DNA of 64,000 bases from Cladorhizidae sp. MBARI D1340-BT2. Taxonomy: Eukaryota > Porifera > Demospongiae > Poecilosclerida > Cladorhizidae. The stretch lies in assembly GCA_028752905.1 (NCBI GenBank), contig JAQNBH010000015.1:12290036-12354035 (forward strand), in the 5' to 3' direction. The position numbers and the translations under genes were made by a program. Of the stretch, positions 28,001 through 35,571 are shown piece after piece. Position 1 is the first letter of the stretch. The number at the start of each line of letters is the position of its first letter. The notes below the pieces were generated by a model. The model was not told where the DNA came from and made no database searches. It was given only the letters and a program-made list of their open reading frames with translations.

Positions 28001-31000
28001 TGCAGCACAATCTTGGTGTGTTCATGGTCGTACTTGCAGCACAATCTTGGTGTGTTCATGGTCATATCTGCAGCGCAATCTTGGTGTGTAACATGAACAC
28101 TATCCATTACAACAAACTTGACCCCACCCCCCAAGATCAGAGTGCACTCGAAACAAAAAGCTTGGCAGCAGTATGCCAGATACTTTCTCTCTCCAGCCCA
28201 ATTAAAAATAGGTAAAGGATCAGCTGTGGGAGAATGCTCCTCTCCTGTTCCTCATAAACATGACTCCTTATTCTCACTGTGTGTGTGTGTGGGTGTGTGT
28301 GTGGTGGTGTGTGTGGTGTGCGTGTGCACAGCATGTCTGCTGGGATTGCTACTGGAGTGATGGACTATCCCACCATGATGTCCAAGTCAGTGTTGTTCAC
28401 CCTGAGCCGTGCCTGGCAGCTGGGCAGAGCTGTTCTGCGTGCCAGACACAACCACACCGGGGTACTCACCGCCATTGCTGAGCAGCAAGGAGGATTTGTG
28501 CTCATCACTGGCAAGGTCAAGCACATCTCTGTAGATGCACACTTATAGTAGTTATGAGGTGGGTGGCTCAAGTCAGTGTGCCTGTGTGCAGGGCGAGTGT
28601 GCCTGTGTGTGTAGGGTAAGTGTGCAGGGTGAGTGTATGTGTGCAGGGTGAGTGTGTGCAGGGTGAGTGTGCCTATGTGTTAGGGTGAGTATGCATGTGT
28701 GAAGGGTGAGTGTGCCTGTGTGTGTAGGGTGAGTGTGCCTGTGTGTGTAGGGTGAGTGTGCATGTGTGCAGGGCGAGTGTGCCTGTGTGTGCAGGGTGAG
28801 TGTGCATGTGTGTAGGGTGAGTGTGCATGTGTGCAGGGCGAGTGTGCCTGTGTGTGCAGGGTGAGTGTGCATGTGTGTAGGGTGAGTGTGCATGTGTGCA
28901 GGGCGAGTGTGCCTGTGTGTGCAGGGTGAGTGTGCCTGTGTGTGCAGGGTGAGTGTGCCTGTGTGTGTAGGGTGAGTGTGCCTGTGTGTGTAGGGCGAGT
29001 GTGCCTGTGTGTGTAGGCGAGTGTGCATGTGTGTGCAGGGTGAGTGTGCCTGTGTGTGTAGGGCGAGTGTGCATGTGTGCAGGGTGAGTGTGCCACTGTG
29101 TGCAGGGTGAGTGTGCCTGTGTGTGTAGGGTGAGTGTGTATGTGTGCAGGGTGAGTGTGCCTATGTGTGTAGGGTGAGTGTGTATGTGTGCAGGGTGAGT
29201 TTGTCTGTGTACATGTGTGTACTACATACATGCAGGTGCTGAGTGTGATCAGGGAGAGTGGAGCAGGCTTCACCAGAGTAACATGTGTGGTGGAGGGACT
29301 GGACGACTTCGCTGGTTATCTGATCAAAGTTCAGGCCAAGAACGAGAACTATGTGGCACAGAAAGTGGGCACAAAGGGGGAGGAGCTCCAGGTCCTTGCT
29401 TGTACTCCTGACCTAATATCTATTATAGACTCAAACACAGGTCAGTGAACCTCCTCCACCTTCTCCCCACTGCACCTTCTCCACTCCACCTTCTCCCCCA
29501 CTCCACCTTCTCCCCCACTCCACCTTCTCCACCTTCTCCCCCACTCCACCTTCTAACTTCCAGTGCTTTATTAAATGAGGTAAAAATCAAGTGACCTCTG
29601 TCTGAGTTTGCCAATTGTAGCCCGCCCAGTGTTGGCAACCATCGTAGCCCGCCCTGTGTTGGCAACCATCGTAAGTTGCCCACCCTGTGTTGGCAACCAT
29701 CGTAAGTTGCCCACCCTGTGTTGGCAACCATCGTAGCCCGCCCTGTGTTGGCAACCATCATAGCCCGCCCTGTGTTGGCAACCATCGTAAGTTGCCCACC
29801 CTGTGTTGGCAACCATCGTAGTCCGCCCTGTGTTGGCAACCATCGTAGCCCGGCCTGTGTTGGCAACCATCGTAGCCCACCCTGTGTTGGCAACCATCGT
29901 AAGTTGCCCACCCTGTGTTGGCAACCATCGTAGCCCGCCCTGTGTTGGCAACCATCGTAAGTTGCCCACCTTGTGTTGGCAACCATCGTAGCCCGCCCTG
30001 TGTTGGCAACCATCGTAGCCCGCCCTGTGTTGGCAATCATCGTAGCCCGCCCTGTGTTGGCAACCATCGTAGCCCGCCCAGTGTTGGCAACCATCGTAGC
30101 CCACCCTGTGTTGGTAACCATCGTAGCCCGGCCTGTGTTGGCAACCATCGTAGCCCGCCCTGTGTTGGCAACCATCGTAGCCCGCCCAGTGTTGGCAACC
30201 ATCGTAGCCCACCCTGTGTTGGCAACCATCGTAGCCCGGCCTGTGTTGGCAACCATCGTAGCCCGCCCTGTGTTGGCAACCATCGTAGCCCACCCTGTGT
30301 TGGCAACCATCGTAGCCCGCCCTGTGTTGGCAACCATCGTAGCCCGCCCTGTGTTGGCAACCATCGTAGCCCGCCCTGTGTTGGCAACCATCGTAGCCCG
30401 CCCTGTGTTGGCAACCATCGTAGCCCGCCCTGTGTTGGCAACCATCGTAGCCCGCCCTGTGTTGGCAACCATCGTAGCCCGCCCTGTGTTGGCAACCATC
30501 GTAGCCCGCCCTGTGTTGGCAACCATCGTAGCCCGCCCTGTGTTGGCAACCATCATAGCCCGCCCTGTGTTGGCAACCATCGTGTTCCCTGCCCTGTGTT
30601 GGCAACCATCGTGTTCCCTGCCCAACTCCTCTGTAGACTTGCAGCAGAATAGGTGACTAGCAGCTGCTGCACAAGCTTGGTGCAGAAGGCTGCACACTCT
30701 CACCAGCACGCTCTGTGGTAGCTCAACCAATAAAAGGCAACTACAAACTTTTCACATTTACAAATTAATTACGACATTAGAGTGCTTCCTGTAGTATACT
30801 AGACACATCCTGTAGTATACTAGACCTGTGCCAAAGCTCCTAAAATGAGTTGTGTGGGCAATAAATTTTTCCCCCTAATATGCAATTTTTCTTCCATTTT
30901 TGTACTCATTATTTAGGTGTCCCAGTGACCACCGAGGAAGTCCGGTACGGTCTAAGAGTGGGCGTGGTTGTGCTCCCAGCTCATCCTCTTCTCAAGACCC

Positions 31001-31077
31001 CTCAGGCATTGAAGGTGGTTGGGCCCAGAGCTTTTGGTTTCGACATGAACTACCGCGAACCCAAGCCTCTGTTATAA
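646..31077 (+). CDS. HyuA-DUF917 fusion protein (hydantoinase A C-terminal end plus S-methyl-thiohydantoin desulfurase-like domain), 7 exons visible, 5' partial
   Basis: Seen: exons at 646-863, 3452-3741, 4334-4631, 25749-26023, 28332-28515, 29236-29440 and 30917-31077 join with matching phase at every junction into about 542 residues plus TAA. The first exon carries IRVKAVG-like sequence (VRVKAIGAL) typical of the very end of hydantoinase A domains. A low-complexity linker of about 90 residues follows, then a full DUF917 domain: GAGILGCGGGGDP, VAFMGAP, EAGGLNSVEP, DVDGMGRAFPELQ, KNENYVAQ, PDLISIID and GPRAFGFDMNY. Known: HyuA/oxoprolinase-like plus DUF917 fusions occur in fungi and some other eukaryotes. 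The HyuA half is ATP-dependent amidohydrolase-like; the DUF917 family is now named after S-methyl thiohydantoin desulfurase. Inferred: a soluble enzyme acting on hydantoin- or oxoproline-like rings; the substrate is not determined. The N-terminal HyuA part and promoter lie left of the window. A roughly 50-residue acidic loop inside DUF917 is unusual. Confidence 0.88.
949..1266. repeat. 41-bp tandem array, about 8 copies (intron 1)
   Basis: The unit contains CCACCTACCAGCATGCATGG and GCTAGAGTAAGCTATGACCT. A degenerate copy recurs at about 1326-1365. Confidence 0.9.
1473..2515. repeat. 36-bp tandem array, about 29 copies (intron 1)
   Basis: The unit contains CTTCAGGAGCAGCTCATCAT followed by GCCTCTAGTTCCAAGA. 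Because 36 is a multiple of 3 and the unit lacks stops in two frames, long Ser/His/Ala-rich open frames arise. It lies between gene 1 exons, so these are not considered coding. Confidence 0.93.
2516..3451. other. Rest of gene 1 intron 1
   Basis: A degenerate ATGCATGTAAGGGACATGTA-type repeat occupies about 2600-2740, and an AT-rich patch lies near 2830-2860. The rest is single-copy sequence with no frame I can support as coding. Confidence 0.6.
3452..3741 (+). CDS. Gene 1 exon: linker and start of the DUF917 domain
   Basis: An in-frame TGA at 3425-3427 forces the acceptor downstream; ATAAG at 3447-3451 is the only good AG. The exon starts in phase 0 and ends CTTACAG before the strong donor GTATGT, in phase 2. 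The first half is acidic linker. From about residue 53 it reads EWVLSVHDVECLAIGAGILG, CGGGGDP and AIKMLEEGKEVKI, the glycine-rich N-terminus of DUF917. Confidence 0.88.
4026..4081. repeat. (CA)n microsatellite in gene 1 intron 2
   Basis: About 28 uninterrupted CA dinucleotides. Confidence 0.95.
4197..4289. repeat. C-run and G-run pair just before the exon 3 acceptor
   Basis: About 29 Cs (then G, 8 Cs) and, some 35 nt later, about 24 Gs. They are complementary and could fold into a long G/C hairpin in the pre-mRNA or form G-quadruplexes. They end about 44 nt before the acceptor at 4333. Confidence 0.9.
4334..4631 (+). CDS. Gene 1 exon: DUF917 core with an acidic insertion
   Basis: The acceptor is TTTCCTCCCTCAG at 4333; the incoming phase 2 gives NPYR-VTASKMG across the junction. 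MGLVCGVAFMGAPIILIEKL is the conserved DUF917 second block. After LTRLQQVLG the sequence becomes Gly/Asp/Glu/Arg-rich for about 50 residues, which is longer than the usual short loop before the EAGG motif. The exon ends TTTG before GTACAG in phase 0, just where the 24-bp array begins. Confidence 0.88.
4636..5555. repeat. 24-bp tandem array with 18- and 21-bp variants (intron 3)
   Basis: The core is AGCAGGGACAGTATTATTAT with ATAT. Length variants differ by 3 bp through loss of TTA/TAT triplets, which keeps long frames open on both strands (YNNTVPAI on the minus strand). It starts within a few bases of the exon 3 donor. An isolated copy lies at 5904-5925. Confidence 0.93.
5556..6965. other. Single-copy stretch inside intron 3
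   Basis: No recognisable coding sequence. It contains C-rich runs near 5850 and 5997 and unrelated short open frames only. Confidence 0.55.
6966..13935. repeat. 18-bp tandem array, roughly 380 copies, with higher-order structure (intron 3)
   Basis: The unit is CCTAACAAGAAGCACGCA. Variants (ACTCACCTGAC, GTATAAC, ACATGCAC, AATCACGCG) mark blocks that recur at offsets of about 1359 bp and 1734 bp. Units of 18 bp without stops make LLGACF- and LTRSTH-type frames hundreds of codons long on both strands; these are artefacts. Confidence 0.95.
13936..15055. other. Single-copy stretch between two giant arrays in intron 3
   Basis: It contains a tandem duplication of about 70 bp (14581-14655 and 14697-14772, sharing TGGACACACCTTACCAATCC). 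No supportable gene. Confidence 0.6.
15062..25556. repeat. 39-bp tandem array, about 269 copies, 10.5 kb (intron 3)
   Basis: The unit contains CTATAATGTGCCTCACTTAG and AGCTGTACCTGCAGGCATA. It is 13 codons long without stops, which gives open frames of about 2900 codons on both strands (YYNVPHLELYLQA and GTALSEAHYSMPA). Slippage near 16705 and 16850 shifts the phase. Rare variants such as GCATCACCTAGAGC recur 2301 bp apart (17922 and 20222), exactly 59 units. Confidence 0.97.
25749..26023 (+). CDS. Gene 1 exon: DUF917 catalytic-type core (EAGGLNS / DVDGMGRAFPE)
   Basis: The acceptor is a TG-rich tract ending TTCCACAG at 25748. The exon reads ITALICLEAGGLNSVEPILL and then GLPVLDVDGMGRAFPELQMF, the most conserved DUF917 blocks, followed by a domain tail ending ELENFFRVETVRMG. 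The donor GTAAGG after 26023 is strong; phase 2. This exon lies 21.1 kb from the previous one, directly after the 39-bp array. Confidence 0.95.
26285..28090. repeat. 34-bp tandem array, about 52 copies (intron 4)
   Basis: The unit contains CTTGCAGCACAATCTTGGTG and TGTTCATGGTCATA. A few units are 31-33 bp. Each unit carries an acceptor-like CATACTTGCAG on the gene 1 sense strand. Confidence 0.95.
28332..28515 (+). CDS. Gene 1 exon: DUF917 middle segment
   Basis: The incoming phase 2 completes a Gly codon. The exon then reads MSAGIATGVMDYPTMMSKSV and TLSRAWQLGRAVLRAR, ending GGFVLITGK. The acceptor is a GTGTGCACAG tract. The donor after 28515 is GTCAAG, which is weak; the phase 0 end joins cleanly to VLSVIRESG in the next exon, a typical GKV turn of the family. 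Confidence 0.93.
28565..29215. repeat. GT-rich 17-23-bp tandem array (intron 5)
   Basis: Units such as GGTGAGTGTGCCTGTGTGTG with TAG or CAG ends fill most of the 720-bp intron. The open frames of Thr/His/Pro type on the minus strand are repeat artefacts. Confidence 0.92.
29236..29440 (+). CDS. Gene 1 exon: DUF917 C-terminal domain part 1
   Basis: The acceptor is CATACATGCAG at 29235. The exon reads VLSVIRESGAGFTRVTCVVE, then a LDDFAGYLIKVQAKNENYVAQ block and ACTPDLISIIDSNTG, all matching the C-terminal part of the family. It ends in phase 1 before the good donor GTCAGT. Confidence 0.95.
29612..30620. repeat. 27-bp tandem array (27-31-bp units), about 36 copies (intron 6)
   Basis: The unit contains TAGCCCGCCCTGTGTTGGCA and ACCATCG. 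Longer units insert AAGTTG. The frames it opens on both strands are not coding: they overlap an intron whose two exons join in phase. Confidence 0.94.
30917..31077 (+). CDS. Gene 1 last exon: DUF917 C-terminus and stop
   Basis: The acceptor is CATTATTTAG at 30916; the phase 1 junction completes a Gly codon. The exon reads VPVTTEEVRYGLRVGVVVLP and ends ALKVVGPRAFGFDMNYREPK plus PLL, then TAA at 31075-31077. GPRAFG-D is the standard terminus of this family, so the protein is full length at this end. Confidence 0.95.
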
Positions 31078-31197
31078 GTCAGCAAGTGTACTGGTGTATT
31101 ATATTATATGAATCAACTGATAGTATATAAACACAAAATTATTTTGTTGCCATGACCACCAAGTGCAGAGTGTGTGGTTGACTGGTGATAAAAAAAT

Positions 31198-31203
31198 AAT
31201 AAA
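31198..31203 (+). terminator. Poly(A) signal of gene 1
   Basis: AATAAA lies about 120 nt after the stop codon on the sense strand, within AAAAAATAATAAATGAG. It is the only canonical signal between this gene and the converging gene 2. Confidence 0.6.
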
Positions 31204-31354
31204 TGAGAGCACATGACCTCTGACCTGACATAAGTATGGGTAAGTTGTCACTGAAAAGTCTTGAACATCTTCGAAGAAGGATGATGATATGCATACGTGT
31301 CGGGTACGTGTCGGATGACTGTCTGAGGGAAGGCGTGGCAGGAAGGGAGGGGTG

Positions 31355-31360
31355 TTTATT
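31355..31360 (-). terminator. Poly(A) signal of gene 2 overlapping its stop codon
   Basis: On the minus strand the last codons are TTG CAA TAA followed by ACACC, so AATAAA contains the TAA stop. No other AATAAA lies within the following 150 nt, so the 3' UTR would be only some 15-30 nt. Confidence 0.65.
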
Positions 31361-32107
31361 GCAAAGAAAAGTAGCCCATCAACTTCAGTAGCAACTCTTT
31401 TGCTTCCTCCGCATCTTCTGGAGTCAAGGTGATCATGCCACTCTCACCACCCTCACTCTTCACACCCTCAGTCTTCACACCTGCACCACCCTCACTCTTC
31501 ACACCTTCAGTCTTCACACCTGCACCACCCTCACTCTTCACACCTGCACCACCCTCACTCTTCACATCCTCAGTCTTCACACTTGCACCACCCTCACACT
31601 TCACACCTTCGCCACCATCGCTCTTCATAACTACACTCTCCCTCTTCACACTACTACCATCTCCACCCTCCCTCTTCACACTTATATCCCCTGCACTGTC
31701 GTCACTCTCCAACCCGCCACAATCTTCACACTTGACGCAATAGTCACCACCTCCGCTTCCCAATGCTCCTTCCTTAAACAAAGCCGGGTTCTTGCTACCA
31801 AGTTGTATCTGCCCCCCGCTGGGATTTCCATCATCCAGGGGGTCCCACTTGTCCCCCATCCTCTTGTTTTTGCTAACGTTTCCCTCGTCTAGGGGGTCTG
31901 TGGCATATCTCTTACGCCCTCCTTCCTGCCTCTGACTGCTCCAGTTCGCGACTGTGTTCCTGTGTGAGCCGACTCCCACGGCGATGGTATTAACCACACC
32001 CATATTTGCGTCCACCATGGCCTCCTTGTGCAGGGCAATGAGCGTCGTGAAGCTCGACTCCAGAGCATTGAGTGCCGCAGAGACCCTCTTAGCAAGTGAT
32101 GTGTGGC
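31356..32107 (-). CDS. Gene 2 last exon: helical block and multi-VKxE tail
   Basis: The acceptor ATTCCCTTACAG is followed by [20 protein letters not shown] and an Ala/Val-rich helical region. Two DPLD[ED]GN motifs follow, with basic clusters. From 31736 to 31452 there are eleven VKxE motifs (VKCE, VKRE, VKTE, VKSE) plus one MKSD. The end is [20 protein letters not shown] then GYFSLQ and TAA. The open frame continues upstream into the intronic array, but the acceptor and phase place the exon start at 32107. Confidence 0.85.
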
Positions 32108-35100
32108 CTGTAAGGGAATTAATACCTCTTGACACCACACTTCCTTGATCACTGGCCCCCTCATCTGACACCACACTTCCTTGATCACTGCCCCCCTCAT
32201 CTGACACCACACTTCCTTGATCACTGCCCCCCTCATTTGACACCACACTTCCTTGATCACTGGCCCCTCATTTAGTTGCCTCTGACACCACACTTCCTTG
32301 ATCACTGCCCCCCTCATTTAGTTGCCTCTGACACCACACTTCCTTGATCACTGCCCCCCTCATTTAGTTGCCTCTGACACCACACTTCCTTGATCACTGC
32401 CCCCCTCATTTAGTTGCCTCTGACACCACACTTCCTTGATCACTGCCCCCCCTCATCTGACACCACACTTCCTTGATCACTGGCCCCTCATTTAGTTGCC
32501 TCTGACACCACACTTCCTTGATCACTGCCCCCTGCCTCTGACACCACACTTCCTTGATCACTGCCCCCCTCATTTAGTTGCCTCTGACACCACACTTCCT
32601 TGATCACTGCCCCCCTCATTTAGTTGCCTCCAACACCACACTTCCTTGATCACTGCCTCCCTCATTTAGTTGCCTCTGACACCACACATCCTTGATCACT
32701 GCCCCCTCATTTAGTTGCCTCTGACACCACACTTCCTTGATCACGGCCCCCCTGCCTCTGACACCACACTTCCTTGATCACTGCCCCCCTCATTTAGTTG
32801 CCTCTGACACCACACTTCCTTGATCACTGCCCCCCTCATTTAGTTGCCTCCAACACCACACTTCCTTGATCACTGCCCCCCTCATTTAGTTGCCTCTGAC
32901 ACCACACTTCCTTGATCACTGCCCCCTCATTTAGTTGCCTCTGACACCACACTTCCTTGATCACTGCCCCCCTCATTTAGTTGCCTCTGACACCACACTT
33001 CCTTGATCACTGCCCCCCTCATCTGACACCACACTTCCTTGATCACTGGCCCCCTCATTTAGTTGCCTCTGACACCACACTTCCTTGATCACTGCCCCCC
33101 TCATTTAGTTGCCTCTGACACCACACTTCCTTGATCACTGCCCCCCTCATTTAGTTGCCTCCAACACCACACTTCCTTGATCACTGCCTCCCTCATTTAG
33201 TTGCCTCTGACACCACACATCCTTGATCACTGCCCCCTCATTTAGTTGCCTCTGACACCACACTTCCTTGATCACGGCCCCCCTGCCTCTGACACCATAC
33301 TTCCTTGATCACTGCCCCCCTCATTTAGTTGCCTCCAACACCACACTTCCTTGATCACTGCCCCCCTCATTTAGTTGCCTCCAACACCACACTTCCTTGA
33401 TCACTGCCCCCCTCATTTAGTTGCCTCTGACACCACACTTCCTTGATCACTGGCCCCCTCATTTAGTTGCCTCTGACACCACACTTCCTTGATCACTGCC
33501 CCCCTCATTTAGTTGCCTCTGACACCACACTTCCTTGATCACTGCCCCCTCATTTAGTTGCCTCTGACACCACACTTCCTTGATCACTGCCCCCCTCATT
33601 TAGTTGCCTCTGACACCACACTTCCTTGATCACTGGCCCCCTCATTTAGTTGCCTCTGACACCACACTTCCTTGATCACTGCCCCCCTCATTTAGTTGCC
33701 TCTGACACCACACTTCCTTGATCACTGCCCCCCTCATTTAGTTGCCTCTGACACCACACTTCCTTGATCACTGCCCCCCTCATTTAGTTGCCTCTGACAC
33801 CACACTTCCTTGATCACTGCCCCCCTCATTTAGTTGCCTCTGACACCACACTTCCTTGATCACTGCCCCCTGCCTCTGACACCACACTTCCTTGATCACT
33901 GGCCCCTCATTTAGTTGCCTCTGGGATGACCAAATGAAGTGCACTCTCCATTGTTTCTCTCTCTCCCTGTGCTAGACATTTCCCTCTCTCCCTGTGCTAG
34001 CCATTTATCTCTCTCCCTGTGCTAGCCATTTATCTCTCTCCCTGTGCCAGCCATTTATCTCTCTCCCTGTGCTAGCCATTTATCTCTCTCCCTGTGCTAG
34101 ACATTTCCCTCTCTCCCTGTGCTAGACATTTCCCTCTCTCCCTGTGCTAGACATTTATCTCTCTCCCTGTGCTAGACATTTATCTCTCCCTGTGCTAGAC
34201 ATTTCCCTCTCTCCCTGTGCTAGCCATTTCCCTCTCTCACTGTGCTAGCCATTTCCCTCTCTCCCTGTGCTAGCCATTTATCTCTCCCCCTGTGCTAGCC
34301 ATTTATCTCTCTCCCTGTGCTAGCCATTTATCTCTCTCCCTGTGCTAGCCATTTATCTCTCTCCCTGTGCTAGCCATTTATCTCTCTCCCTGTGCTAGCC
34401 ATTTATCTCTCTCCCTGTGCTAGCCATTTCCCTCTCTCCCTGTGCTAGCCATTTATCTCTCTCCCTGTGCTAGATATTTCCCTCTCCCTTTGCTAGCCAT
34501 TTCCCTCTCTCCCTGTGCTAGTCATTTATCTCTCTCCCTGTGCTAGTCATTTATCTCTCTCCCTGTGCTAGCCATTTCCCTCTCTCCCTGTGCTAGCCAT
34601 TTATCTCTCTCCCTGTGCCAGTCATTTCCCTCTCTCCCTGTGCTAGTCATTTATCTCTCTCCCTGTGCTAGTCATTTCCCTCTCTCCCTGTGCTAGCCAT
34701 TTATCTTGTTCTTCTGTTGTGCTTTCAAATGATTTGTTGAATGTCTCCCTTTCTTAAGATGGCATTCTCCTGCAAATACTGTAGCTGATCGCCCAAGGCA
34801 GCACCCCCCACATAGGCATGGTAGCATACAGAACCACAGCCTCGACCGCAAAACAATTCGCCATTGCCAGATTTTTCCTCCCAGCCCAAATTGAAAAGAG
34901 GTGGAGTTATCAAACATGCATGCATAATTAGCAAGTTCATTATAAAAACATATATGATTTTTGCCTACGAAAATTATCCACTATGAGTGACCTTGACATA
35001 TCTTCTAAGACAATGTGCCTATAAGAGACACTCAACATAACATTTGAAAGCCCACGGAACAAACAACAACTTGGCGAGGATAAAGTTAAAAATCTGTTGC

Positions 35101-35538
35101 AACTATTTTTTTTTACCAATACCCTCCACTAAGCCATTGCTAATATTATATAGTGACAGACAATGCAGTCCAGAATGACTTCATTTACCTTGTTTAGAAC
35201 CCTCCTAATATTAGTAACCTCCTACCAACAGTAGCCCCAACCCGATTCTCAAAGAAGTTATATCACACAGTAGTGTCCCTAATATCCCTTAGAGGACCAG
35301 ACACCGAGGGATCAATATTCACTACTTGTTATATATATATATATACACATATACAGTATACATATATACAGTATACATATATATACATATATACACAATA
35401 TACACATATACATATATAATATATATATAATATATACATATATGTGTATATATACATATATGTGTATATATGTACGTATATATACATATATACGTGTATA
35501 TATGTACGTATATATACATATATACTATATATATATAC

Positions 35539-35571
<33 letters not shown>

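Noticed and set aside
26285..28215. Frames with HGHTCSTILVCSWSYLQHNL repeats
   Set aside because: A 34-bp unit cycles through all three frames; it lies in intron 4.
28573..29273. Thr/His/Pro frames on the minus strand
   Set aside because: Products of the GT-rich array of intron 5.
29423..30730. Frames of the NTGRATMVA and CQHRAGYDG type
   Set aside because: Products of the 27-bp array of intron 6.
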